From CBFIJI01 sp965662885 (GTDB lineage Bacteria > Bacteroidota > Bacteroidia > Flavobacteriales > Flavobacteriaceae): a stretch of DNA of 64,000 nucleotides. The stretch's first letter is position 1; each line of letters starts with the position of its first letter. Shown here piece by piece: positions 44,919-53,693 of this stretch. A program made the position numbers and the translations under genes. Under the pieces are notes generated by a model that made no database searches, had not been told where the DNA came from, and saw only the letters and a list, made by a program, of their open reading frames with translations. The stretch spans positions 91,453 through 155,452 of the forward strand of contig CBFIJI010000001.1 in assembly GCA_965662885.1 (NCBI GenBank), in the 5' to 3' direction.

Positions 44919-46472
44919 ATGGAACTCGAATTAAAATATTGTGAAAAATTAATGGATAGTATTCTTCCCTTTAGCTTTATTGTGGATTACAGCGGAAGGA
45001 TTGAGAAAAGCGGAAATTCTATAAATAAGATCTTTGGCACCTCCATTGAAGGCTTAAATATTTCAGATATTATATTTTTTTCCGAGTCAGTTGATTTTGA
45101 CTTTTTAAAAGAACATGAAGGGAGTCAAACATTTAAATATGGTTTTAACAACTTAGATATTTTGTTAAAGGCGAGTAGTTTTAATTTTAGTTTTGAAAAA
45201 AGGGTGCTCATCGATGCTATCCCCATCATTAATTCCGAGTATCCACTAAGTTCCTATAATGTTAACTTTCAAGATTTTTCAGCAACTTCAGTAATGGCTG
45301 AATACCTATTTCTGGTTGAAAGCAATAAAAGAAGTATGGTGGAAGCTTACAGGCTAATTGAAGATGTCAATTTAAAAAATAAAAACCTCACCGCTGCTTT
45401 TAACAAAATCGAGAAAAGTCAAAAAGAACTGAGACTTGTTAAAGACACTTTGGTTAAGTCAAATGAAAACTTAGAAACTAAAGTAGCGGAGGGGATCGAA
45501 GAAAACAAAAAACTTCAGAGTGAAATTTTTCAGCAAGATAAATTATCCACTCTTGGGGAGCTGTCAGCTGGAGTGGCACACGATCTCAATACCCCTTTAG
45601 GGGCGATTCAAGCTTCTGCTGAAAATATTAGAATAACACTAGAGCAATTTTTTAAGGAGGACATTGTGAATATGGATGTCAATCAAGTTCATTTTGCTTG
45701 TGAAATCGCTGGTAGAGACCAATTTAATACGTTTATTTCAAGCAGGGAAGAGCGAAAAATGAACAGGCTTCATCATGAGCAAATCAAAATAAAACATAAT
45801 GAAAAATTTGATGCTTATGCTGTAGCCAAAACATTTACTAATGCTCAGATAAACCCCAATGAAAAAGCGATTATCTCAAAAATACTGGATGATGAGCATC
45901 CGCTTGAGTTTTTAAAGGTTATTAATTCAATCACTAAAATTAGAAAATCAATTGACACCATATTTTTAGGGGTAGCAAAATCTACGAATGTTATACAATC
46001 CTTAAAAAACTATGTTTTCAAAAAGGAATCCATTGATTATACACCATTTAATTTAGTAGACTCAATAAAAGCAGTTCTTACTTTGTTTGAAAACGAAATT
46101 AAAAAAGGTATCGATGTTCATTTAGATATTGAGGATCAATTTGAAGTTTACGGTGCTGAAATCCGCCTTAATCAGGTGTGGGCCAACTTGATAAAAAACG
46201 CAATACAGGCGATGAATAATGATGGGATTTTAAAAATTAAGGCAGAACAAATCGGTACTTTAAAAAAGGTTCACTTTACTAACAACGGACCAAGAATTAA
46301 ATCTAAAATTAAAGATCAGATTTTCGAACCCTTTTTTACGACTAAAAAAAGGAACCAAGGAACGGGAATGGGACTTTCTATTATTTCAAGGATAATTAAA
46401 GACCATGATGCCCAAATAGATCTTACTTCTGACGAAAATGAAACCTGTTTTACGATAACATTTAAGAAATGA
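44919..46472 (+). CDS. H-NOX-associated histidine kinase (HnoK-like)
   Basis: The 517-residue protein has no membrane helix. Residues about 10-130 read like an HNOBA/PAS-type sensor domain (ILPFSFIVDYSGRI near the start). A coiled-coil signalling helix follows (about 130-205), then a HisKA domain with H221 in AHDLNTP. The ATPase domain has N-box N427, G1 as NNGPRI (the usual Asp is Asn455), and G2 GTGMGLSI. About 90 extra residues lie between the two DHp helices (about 240-335, including SSREERKMNRL). I recall such insertions in a subfamily of Bacteroidota/cyanobacterial kinases. Its stop overlaps the receiver start by 4 bases (ATGA). Confidence 0.9.
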   Translation: MELELKYCEKLMDSILPFSFIVDYSGRIEKSGNSINKIFGTSIEGLNISDIIFFSESVDFDFLKEHEGSQTFKYGFNNLDILLKASSFNFSFEKRVLIDAIPIINSEYPLSSYNVNFQDFSATSVMAEYLFLVESNKRSMVEAYRLIEDVNLKNKNLTAAFNKIEKSQKELRLVKDTLVKSNENLETKVAEGIEENKKLQSEIFQQDKLSTLGELSAGVAHDLNTPLGAIQASAENIRITLEQFFKEDIVNMDVNQVHFACEIAGRDQFNTFISSREERKMNRLHHEQIKIKHNEKFDAYAVAKTFTNAQINPNEKAIISKILDDEHPLEFLKVINSITKIRKSIDTIFLGVAKSTNVIQSLKNYVFKKESIDYTPFNLVDSIKAVLTLFENEIKKGIDVHLDIEDQFEVYGAEIRLNQVWANLIKNAIQAMNNDGILKIKAEQIGTLKKVHFTNNGPRIKSKIKDQIFEPFFTTKKRNQGTGMGLSIISRIIKDHDAQIDLTSDENETCFTITFKK

Positions 46473-46852
46473 ATGAGGCAATAATATGTGTTGATGACGA
46501 TAAACTCATTTTGGCAAGTTTAAAATTTCAACTTAAAAAACATTTTCAAGAGGACTACGTTCTAGAGTTTGCGGAAAGTGTTCCAGAAGCCATCGAACTT
46601 ACAGAAGAATTAATTGAATATGGTATAAAGGTCTTAGCTATTGTTTCGGATTATTTAATTCCAAAAATAGATGGCGAACAATTGGTTCGCTTGATGAAAG
46701 TAAAATACCCGAACATTAAAATTATTATGCTTACTGGTCAGGCCAATTCAAATGTTATAAAAGATTTACTTCAGGAAGATTTAATCGAAGAGGTTGTGGA
46801 TAAGCCTTGGACGGAAGCACATTTAATCAATACGATAAAAAACAGTATTTAA
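46469..46852 (+). CDS. Stand-alone receiver-domain response regulator
   Basis: A 127-residue single REC domain with the acidic pocket D9-D11 (CVDDDK), the phosphoacceptor D61 in VSDYLIPKIDG, T89 and K112 (DKPW). There is no output domain, so it may relay phosphate onward or act by protein binding. The start codon overlaps the histidine kinase stop by 4 bases, indicating translational coupling. The kinase shown here is the obvious partner. Confidence 0.9.
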   Translation: MNEAIICVDDDKLILASLKFQLKKHFQEDYVLEFAESVPEAIELTEELIEYGIKVLAIVSDYLIPKIDGEQLVRLMKVKYPNIKIIMLTGQANSNVIKDLLQEDLIEEVVDKPWTEAHLINTIKNSI

Positions 46853-47287
46853 TCATACAGTCCACTATCATATAAGTGACCTCAGTTGAGAAAACTTCTT
46901 ATGAGGACAAGATCTTCCAATCCGATCATCTATATTTCGGAGAACCCCTTTTACGATATTGGTTCCACCTTGGCTATTCACACGAAAATTAATGAGGAAT
47001 TAATCAGCGGTCGCTCTTAACAAAACCCCTTGGTAGAAGTAGGTTCATGTTGTTTTATAAGTAGGCTTATCTCGCAAGATTTTATATGATACCCTATTTA
47101 GAACTTCGCTAACAATACATTCAAATCCAAAAATAGGCATCGTGTCCTTTTTTACGCTAAAAAGTAGATGCTGCATTTTTACTGCAAGACTAAAATAGCT
47201 GAAAATTGTGGTATTTCATTATTTAGGTAAGACCCTCCACTTATCGTTTTGAGAACTTAATAATTGTTCTTTTGGCTGTACCCCAAA
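46853..47287. other. 435-base intergenic region with short unassigned ORFs
   Basis: This space separates the receiver gene from the convergent esterase gene. It holds two small open frames that I do not call as genes: 39 codons at 46901-47020 (+), containing ISENPFYD, and 43 codons at 47045-47176 (-), containing MPIFGFECIV. No terminator hairpin of strong quality was found. They may be remnants or chance. Confidence 0.4.
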
Positions 47288-48196
47288 TCAGTACCTACTA
47301 AAAAACGACCAAACTAAGGAGGGAGCGTGAACATTATAGTTAACCCCAAGTGGAATATTGTGTCCTAAATTTTCAATTAAATAGTACCAAACTTCTTTTC
47401 CGTTATCGGTGTTGATGTATTTGGTGATTTTAGTTTCGTCCTGCTCTATAAACTCTTCGGTATCTGCTTGATTTAATGTTCCCCAAAAAGCCATGATCTC
47501 TGCAATTCTTGGAGCACCTCCCCAACCGCCATAAAGGCTGGTCAATCCCTCTACAGGTACGATGCGGTCTAACTGCCCCGATAGTTGTAATACAGGAACG
47601 GCTTCCGCTTGGGTACGGTTATTCCAAGAGGCTAAACTCATGGTTCCAGAAATGCTTGCGGCCGCTTTAAAAATATCAGGTCTTTTAAGAATCAATTCAT
47701 AACTCATAAATCCTCCATTGGAATAGCCACTGCTAAAGGTTTGTTCAGGATTCAGTGAATAGGTTTCTTGAAGGTAGGTCGCCAACATGGATAGGAAGCC
47801 CACGTCATCAATAGTACTGATGGTTAGGTCAGCATTCCAATGCGGGGTTCCCAAATCATCAGGAAGTCCTTGGGGATAAACCACTGCAAAACCGAATTCA
47901 TCGGCCAATTCCTCCATGGGAAACCAATTCATAAATTGTTCTATATTGGAGTTATAGCCATGTAAAACAAAGACTAAGGGAGCGTTGTCGGCGAGTCCTG
48001 TGGGTTCGTAATAATAGTAAACACGATTTTTCCCTCCATGAAACAGGCTATAGCTTCCAGAGGGGTTAACGGGGGTTTCAGCAACAGGGGGTGTTTCCAC
48101 AGGGTCATTTTGAAATGGAGGATCCACTGCTTCACCACTGTCAGGGCTACAAGCACCCACTAAAAGTAAAATAAACAACCAAAAATGATGTTTCAT
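47288..48196 (-). CDS. Secreted esterase lipoprotein (PHB-depolymerase/LpqC-like alpha/beta hydrolase)
   Basis: A 302-residue lipoprotein with lipobox VGACS, a Pro/Glu-rich linker (about 20-45), and an alpha/beta-hydrolase domain. VLHGYNSN supplies the oxyanion hole, GYSNGGFMSY the nucleophile elbow (Ser), GQLDRIVP the Asp, and NLGHNIP the His. This layout fits LpqC/CE1-like feruloyl or acetyl xylan esterases and poly(3-hydroxybutyrate) depolymerase-like proteins. The substrate is unknown. It is divergent from the BspA-like lipoprotein gene, with 131 bases between the starts. Confidence 0.83.
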   Translation of the reverse strand: MKHHFWLFILLLVGACSPDSGEAVDPPFQNDPVETPPVAETPVNPSGSYSLFHGGKNRVYYYYEPTGLADNAPLVFVLHGYNSNIEQFMNWFPMEELADEFGFAVVYPQGLPDDLGTPHWNADLTISTIDDVGFLSMLATYLQETYSLNPEQTFSSGYSNGGFMSYELILKRPDIFKAAASISGTMSLASWNNRTQAEAVPVLQLSGQLDRIVPVEGLTSLYGGWGGAPRIAEIMAFWGTLNQADTEEFIEQDETKITKYINTDNGKEVWYYLIENLGHNIPLGVNYNVHAPSLVWSFFSRY

Positions 48197-48327
48197 ACGC
48201 TGCTTTTGCTTCTTAAAATTCCGTCTATAAAGGTATGCCTTTTAAAAAAAACATCTCAAACTTTATATAATTGATAATTTACTACCTAAAAATAGTTATA
48301 CTTACTAAAAACTATTATTTAAATGTT

Positions 48328-49059
48328 ATGAAAAATTGGACCACACTTCTCTTCTTTAGTTTTATATTATTTTCCTGTCAAAGTGAAGATAAGGATGAAA
48401 TGAATCCTGAAATTGAAACTCCAGTAAATTCTGGAAACTTATTCTTTGAAAATGACATTTGTAAATGTCCCCAAGCAGCTGATGGTGATAAGGATGTGAT
48501 CAATGGGATCACCTATACGGCAGTGACTAATTTGTCAATCGGAGCCCAACTTTCCAATGGAAATATCAACTTGTGTACTACATTAGTGACGGATATGTCG
48601 GGGTCAACCGCTCCCTTTGGGAATTTTTTTGATAATAACTCCTTTAATTCCAATATCGGTTTTTGGGATGTTTCTAACGTAACCAACATGGATGGAATGT
48701 TTTTTGAAGCCAGTTCATTCAATCAAAATATCAGTAATTGGGATGTTTCCAATGTAACCAACATGGGGAGTATGTTTAAGAATGCGTCTTCATTCAATCA
48801 AGACATTGGCAATTGGGATACTTCCAAAGTGACAAAGATGCTTGGCTTTTTTGAGGGTGCAACGGTATTCGATAAGGATATTGGTGCTTGGGATACGTCC
48901 AATGTTACGAGTATGCAAGGAATGTTTCAGGATGCCATAGCTTTTGATAGAAATCTCTCTGGCTGGTGTGTTGAAAACATCACTGCTGTACCTGATAATT
49001 TTTCGACCAATTCAGCACTTTCAAGTTCGAACCAGCCACTTTGGGGAACCTGTCCCTAG
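48328..49059 (+). CDS. BspA-like (DUF285) repeat surface lipoprotein
   Basis: I start at the ATG at 48328, where the lipobox LFSC follows; a TTG 57 bases upstream is rejected. The mature part contains four to five tandem units of about 25 residues with the pattern MF-x2-A-x2-FNQ-x-I-x2-W-D-V-S-N-V-T-N-M, typical of BspA-like/DUF285 leucine-rich-type repeats of surface proteins. The repeats are similar also at the DNA level (for example, ACGTAACCAACATGG-like segments near 48680 and 48750). A short Cys-containing tail closes the protein. Role may be adhesion. Confidence 0.83.
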   Translation: MKNWTTLLFFSFILFSCQSEDKDEMNPEIETPVNSGNLFFENDICKCPQAADGDKDVINGITYTAVTNLSIGAQLSNGNINLCTTLVTDMSGSTAPFGNFFDNNSFNSNIGFWDVSNVTNMDGMFFEASSFNQNISNWDVSNVTNMGSMFKNASSFNQDIGNWDTSKVTKMLGFFEGATVFDKDIGAWDTSNVTSMQGMFQDAIAFDRNLSGWCVENITAVPDNFSTNSALSSSNQPLWGTCP

Positions 49060-49212
49060 TTAAGTATTTAGAAAAATAAAAGAGCAAACCGTTCCAAAAT
49101 TCGTCAATTTTAGAGGTTTTGTATTGGCTTAAAATGGCCAGAGTCTGTTTCGCGGAAGATCCTTTTTATGACTTCTTTTTTAGTGGTGTTGCTGTGCACG
49201 GTTTTAAAAGAC

Positions 49213-49252
49213 TAAACAAAATGATTAAAAATCATAAAACAGTAAACAAAAT
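49213..49252. promoter_or_regulatory. Candidate operator of the RND efflux operon
   Basis: Two exact copies of TAAACAAAAT (49213-49222 and 49243-49252) are 30 bases apart, about three helical turns. Between them lies ATGATT-AAA-AATCAT (49221-49235). They lie 33-72 bases before the adaptor start codon. No regulator gene is adjacent, so this rests on spacing and symmetry in AT-rich DNA. Confidence 0.35.
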
Positions 49253-49284
49253 ACATTTAAATTAAATATTTTTGTTAAAAAAAT

Positions 49285-50397
49285 ATGAAAAAGGGCATCC
49301 GCTATGGGATTGGTCTATTCCTTTTGGTTGGAGCGATTTTTTTAGCCAATTACATCATTTCTTCTAGAACTCCACCCCCTTCAACGGCAGTAAACGCAAG
49401 GCCTTTGGCAATGGGTAAAACCGTATGGCCAGAAACAGTCACTCTTTCCATCCCCTCCAACGGTGTGTTGACCGCAAAATCACGTGTCAGTATTTTTTCC
49501 GAGGTGCAAGGCATAATGGAAGAAGGGACTCGCGATTTTAAAATAGGCCAGCGCTTTAAGAAAGGGGAGGTATTGTTGTCTATTAATAAGGAAGAGTTTC
49601 AAGCTTCCGTTCAAGCAGCTAAAAGTAGTTTTTATACGTTGCTTGCTTCCGTAATGCCCGATTTGTCATTGGACTACCCCGAAGCCTATCCGCAATGGAA
49701 AACTTATTTTGACGCCTTCGATTTAAAAAAAACAACCCCAGCACTTCCAGCATTTCGTTCAGAAGGGGAAAAGTATTTTTTGGTGGGCCGTCAATTGTTA
49801 AATAGTTACTATTCTCTCAGAAATCTTGAAACACGATTGGCCAAATTTACCCTTTATGCCCCCTTTACAGGGATTGTCACGGAACACAATATTAACCCCG
49901 GTGCTTTGGTTCGTCAAGGACAATTATTAGGCCGCTTTATCAAAGAAGGAAATTATGAAGTCAATCTTTCTCTTTCCGTTGCTTATGTAAACTCAGTTAC
50001 AATCGGACAAAGCGTTCAGCTCAATATTGTTGGGACTGATACACCAATAGAAGGAACCATTTCCCGAATTAATGCGGCAATTGATTCGGATACACAAACG
50101 GTAGCGGTAACCGTTGCGGTAACTGCTGAAGGGATTAGAGAAGGGCTTTTTGTTACAGCCAACATTCAAGCCAACAGTATCGATAATGCTTATGAAATTG
50201 CAAGAACCCTATTGGTTCAAGATAATCAAGTATTTACAATTCAAGGGGATTCTTTAGTTCTTCAACAGGTAGAACGCATTAACTATACAGATGAAAGTGT
50301 CATTATAAAAGGACTCTCACCGGGAACTCAATTACTTACCAAACCTGTTGTTGGAGCCTACCAAGGAATGAAAGTCAACGTTCAGTTACTTGAGTAA
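49285..50397 (+). CDS. RND efflux periplasmic adaptor (membrane fusion protein)
   Basis: A 370-residue protein with one N-terminal membrane helix (about 5-25), then a biotinyl-lipoyl half (SIFSEVQGIMEEG), a helical hairpin (100-190) and the second lipoyl half (LYAPFTGIVTEHNINPG). A beta-barrel and a membrane-proximal domain close the protein. It is the first gene of the adaptor-permease-TolC operon. The hairpin is shorter than in AcrA, which can affect how it docks to TolC. Confidence 0.88.
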   Translation: MKKGIRYGIGLFLLVGAIFLANYIISSRTPPPSTAVNARPLAMGKTVWPETVTLSIPSNGVLTAKSRVSIFSEVQGIMEEGTRDFKIGQRFKKGEVLLSINKEEFQASVQAAKSSFYTLLASVMPDLSLDYPEAYPQWKTYFDAFDLKKTTPALPAFRSEGEKYFLVGRQLLNSYYSLRNLETRLAKFTLYAPFTGIVTEHNINPGALVRQGQLLGRFIKEGNYEVNLSLSVAYVNSVTIGQSVQLNIVGTDTPIEGTISRINAAIDSDTQTVAVTVAVTAEGIREGLFVTANIQANSIDNAYEIARTLLVQDNQVFTIQGDSLVLQQVERINYTDESVIIKGLSPGTQLLTKPVVGAYQGMKVNVQLLE

Positions 50398-50501
50398 TCA
50401 TTTTCTGCACCTAGTTGTAATCAATTCAATTATGAACCTCCACGCTAACGTTGTACTTGTTCTAAAATCCTTAATAACACGAGAATAAAAACACCACTGA
50501 A

Positions 50502-53500
50502 ATGAAAAAAATAATTGGTTATTTTATTAAGTATTCGGTCGCTGTAAATCTTTTGATTCTGGCCATTGCCATTTTTGGAATCATCGGACTTTCACGAATG
50601 AAATCTTCCTTTTTTCCATTGTTTGAAAGTGAATTTGTTCAAGTAAATGTTATTTATCCAGGGGCCTCCCCAGAAGAAATTGTCGACGGAATCATCTTGA
50701 AAATTGAGGACAAACTCAAAGGTTTGGAAGGCATTGATCGGGTGACTTCATCTTCCCAAGAAAATAGCGGAAGCGTTACTGTTGAACTTAAAGCTCGGGA
50801 GAATATAGAAATTCGCTTAGAAGAAATAAAAAATGCGATTGATCAAATTCCCAATTTCCCCGTGGGAATGGAACCCTTAATTATTGCCAAACAATTAAAT
50901 TATAGTCCTGCAATTAGTTTTGCACTCTCGGGTGCGGACACCCCCGTAAAAATGCTCAAGGATATTGGGCGTTCCATTGAAGCTGACTTACGCCAGTTTC
51001 CCAATATCTCTCAAATCAATATTACTGGATATCCGGATGAAGAAATTGAAATTGCGGTTCGAGAAACTGCACTTTTGGCGTATGGTCTCAGCTTTGATGA
51101 AGTCGCAAATGCTGTCCGTAACAACAACATCATTGTCACTGGAGGAGAAGTCAAAACACGTAAGGAAGACTTTTTGATCCGGGCAAAAAACAGAAATTAT
51201 TTTGCGGAAAATCTACTGAATATTGTCGTCCGTTCAAAGCCAGACGGGAGTAAAATACTCCTTCGTGAAATTGCTGAGGTTCGCGATCAATTCTCAGACT
51301 CACCTTCGCGAATTTTTTATAATAACGAACGCTCGGTTAATTTTTCCATCTTATCAACCAATTCAGAAGATTTGATTGCTGCCGCTGAAACGGTTGCTGC
51401 TTATATTGAGACCTTTAACCAAACCAATAATGGGGTTCAATTAAATGTGCTACGCGATAATTCTGTCTATGTAAAAGAGCGTACGGAAATTTTGGTGAAC
51501 AATGCTGTTGCAGGAATTGCCTTGGTACTTCTTTTTTTATCGCTATTTCTCAATACCCGTTTGGCCTTTTGGGTGGCCTTTGGTTTACCGGTCTCCTTTT
51601 TAGGGATGTTTATTTTTGCTCCTTTGTTGGGGATCACCATCAACATCATGTCTTTGTTTGGATTGATTGTAGTGATTGGTATTTTGGTTGATGATGGTAT
51701 TGTTATCGCTGAAAATATTTACCACCATTATGAAAAAGGGAAAAGTCCGTGGCAAGCTGCCTTAGACGGAACCTTAGAAGTTATACCACCCATCGTTTCT
51801 GCCATCATAACGACTTTGTTGGCGTTTTCAATTTTCTTTTTTCTAGAAAGTGATATTGGGAAGTTTTTTAGTGAAGTGTCCACCATTGTGATTTTAACCT
51901 TGACGATTTCCTTGGTAGAGGCCTTAATTATTTTACCAGCACATATTGCCCACTCTAAGGCATTGACTGCTAAAAAAAGATCGAATGAGGAGGGCAAATC
52001 CACAAAGTTTGATCTTTTTAGACGCCTGCGTAAAATCAATCAAAAGTCAGAACAAGCGATGAATTGGGTACGAGACAACTATTTTGTTCCTTTCCTAAGA
52101 ATGGTTTTAAACAATCGTTTTTTATCCTTTTCAGTTTTAATGACCTTAATGGTTTTGACTATTGGAAGTATTGGGGGTGGGATCATCAAAAGTGCTTTTT
52201 TCCCACAAATTGCGAGTACTCAAATTAGTGTTCGTTTGGAAATGCCCAAGGGAACTAATGATAAAATCACGGATTCGATCATTTCATCAATTGAATCCAA
52301 TGCGATTGAGGTAGGAAACCGTTTAACAAATGCGGAGAAGTTATCTTTCCCATTGATTGAAAACATTGAAAAAGAAATAGGGCCGGGGAGTTCCTCAGCA
52401 GCTTTACAGATCAACTTAGTCAGTCAAGAAAAAAGAAATATTTCGACCAAAGAAGTTGAAAATCAAATTAGAGAACGCACTGGGATTCTTCCTGGAATTG
52501 AACGCTTAACTTTTGATGGTGGAACTGATTTTGGGGGGAGCCCCATTTCTCTTTCTCTTCTGGGAAATAATGTATCGGATTTAAAAGCGGCCAAGCAAGA
52601 GTTGCGCAAAGCCCTTTCAAAAATCAGTTTACTCAAGGACATTAGTGATACCGATCCAGAAGGAGTCAAGGAAGTTCGTTTGTCCCTAAAACCCAGTGCT
52701 TATGCTTTAGGTTTGGATTTAAACAGTGTAATGCGTCAGGTGCGTAGTGCATTTTTTGGGGCAGAGGCCCAACGCTTTCAACGTGGGCAAGATGAGATTC
52801 GTGTGTGGGTTCGTTATGATAAAAAAGATCGGAACTCATTGAATGATCTCTCGCTTATGCGCTTACTCACTCCTTCGGGGCAGCGGGTTCCGCTAACTGA
52901 AATTGCTGACTATTCGATTGCTCGTGGTGATGTGTCTATCAACCGTTTATACAATGCTCGAGAAATTCAAGTCAATGCAGGTATCAAAGACCCCGATGAA
53001 ACGGGAAATGTAATTGTTAAAATCCAAAATGAAATTGTTCCTGCAATTTTGGAACGATATCCTACGGTTAGCGCTCTTTATGAAGGGCAAAGTAGGGAAA
53101 TAGGGAAACTCGCCAATTCTTTTTCAAGGGCTGCTCCCATTTTATTTTTATTGATTTACTTGACCATTGCCTTTACGTTTCGATCGTATTCGCAACCCTT
53201 ACTTCTAATGGTGATGATCCCTTTCAGTTTGGTCGGTGTTGCTTGGGGACATTATATCCACGGTTTCCCTATCAATGCACTTTCTCTTTTAGGTATTATT
53301 GCCTTGATTGGAATTATGGTTAATGACGGTTTGGTGCTTATTAGTAAATTAAATAACTACTTACGTGAGGGTATGCCGTTTCAAGAGGCCTTAATTGCTT
53401 CAGGGAAAAGCCGTTTTAGAGCGATCTTTTTAACGTCAATCACCACTGTTGCGGGCTTGGCTCCTCTAATTTTAGAAAAGAGTTTTAATGCGCAATTTTT

Positions 53501-53693
53501 GATTCCAATGGCCATCTCTATTGCTTATGGAATTGCTTTTGCCACTTTTTTAACCTTGCTTGTTTTGCCACTGCTACTTTCATGGAGTAATAGTTTTAAA
53601 GGGAACCTTCGCTATTTAATTAAAGGCGAGCGTGTCGCCCCAGAAAGTTTGGAGCGTGCGGTACGTGAACTCAAGGAAAGCAACGAAAACTAA
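50502..53693 (+). CDS. RND-family efflux permease (HAE1-like)
   Basis: The 1063-residue protein has the complete RND layout: TM1, first periplasmic loop, TM2-6, TM7, second loop and TM8-12. The TM4 proton-relay Asp pair appears in IGILVDDGIVIAENI. In TM10 the usual Lys of AcrB is replaced (GIMVNDGLVLI), a pattern seen in many non-AcrB RND pumps. It probably expels a drug, bile-like or envelope-derived compound. It is 104 bases after the adaptor, and the TolC gene overlaps its stop codon by one base (TAATG). Confidence 0.93.
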   Translation: MKKIIGYFIKYSVAVNLLILAIAIFGIIGLSRMKSSFFPLFESEFVQVNVIYPGASPEEIVDGIILKIEDKLKGLEGIDRVTSSSQENSGSVTVELKARENIEIRLEEIKNAIDQIPNFPVGMEPLIIAKQLNYSPAISFALSGADTPVKMLKDIGRSIEADLRQFPNISQINITGYPDEEIEIAVRETALLAYGLSFDEVANAVRNNNIIVTGGEVKTRKEDFLIRAKNRNYFAENLLNIVVRSKPDGSKILLREIAEVRDQFSDSPSRIFYNNERSVNFSILSTNSEDLIAAAETVAAYIETFNQTNNGVQLNVLRDNSVYVKERTEILVNNAVAGIALVLLFLSLFLNTRLAFWVAFGLPVSFLGMFIFAPLLGITINIMSLFGLIVVIGILVDDGIVIAENIYHHYEKGKSPWQAALDGTLEVIPPIVSAIITTLLAFSIFFFLESDIGKFFSEVSTIVILTLTISLVEALIILPAHIAHSKALTAKKRSNEEGKSTKFDLFRRLRKINQKSEQAMNWVRDNYFVPFLRMVLNNRFLSFSVLMTLMVLTIGSIGGGIIKSAFFPQIASTQISVRLEMPKGTNDKITDSIISSIESNAIEVGNRLTNAEKLSFPLIENIEKEIGPGSSSAALQINLVSQEKRNISTKEVENQIRERTGILPGIERLTFDGGTDFGGSPISLSLLGNNVSDLKAAKQELRKALSKISLLKDISDTDPEGVKEVRLSLKPSAYALGLDLNSVMRQVRSAFFGAEAQRFQRGQDEIRVWVRYDKKDRNSLNDLSLMRLLTPSGQRVPLTEIADYSIARGDVSINRLYNAREIQVNAGIKDPDETGNVIVKIQNEIVPAILERYPTVSALYEGQSREIGKLANSFSRAAPILFLLIYLTIAFTFRSYSQPLLLMVMIPFSLVGVAWGHYIHGFPINALSLLGIIALIGIMVNDGLVLISKLNNYLREGMPFQEALIASGKSRFRAIFLTSITTVAGLAPLILEKSFNAQFLIPMAISIAYGIAFATFLTLLVLPLLLSWSNSFKGNLRYLIKGERVAPESLERAVRELKESNEN

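Noticed and set aside
47045..47176. 43-codon minus-strand frame with MPIFGFECIV
   Set aside because: No start context, homologue recalled or neighbour support; left as part of the intergenic note.
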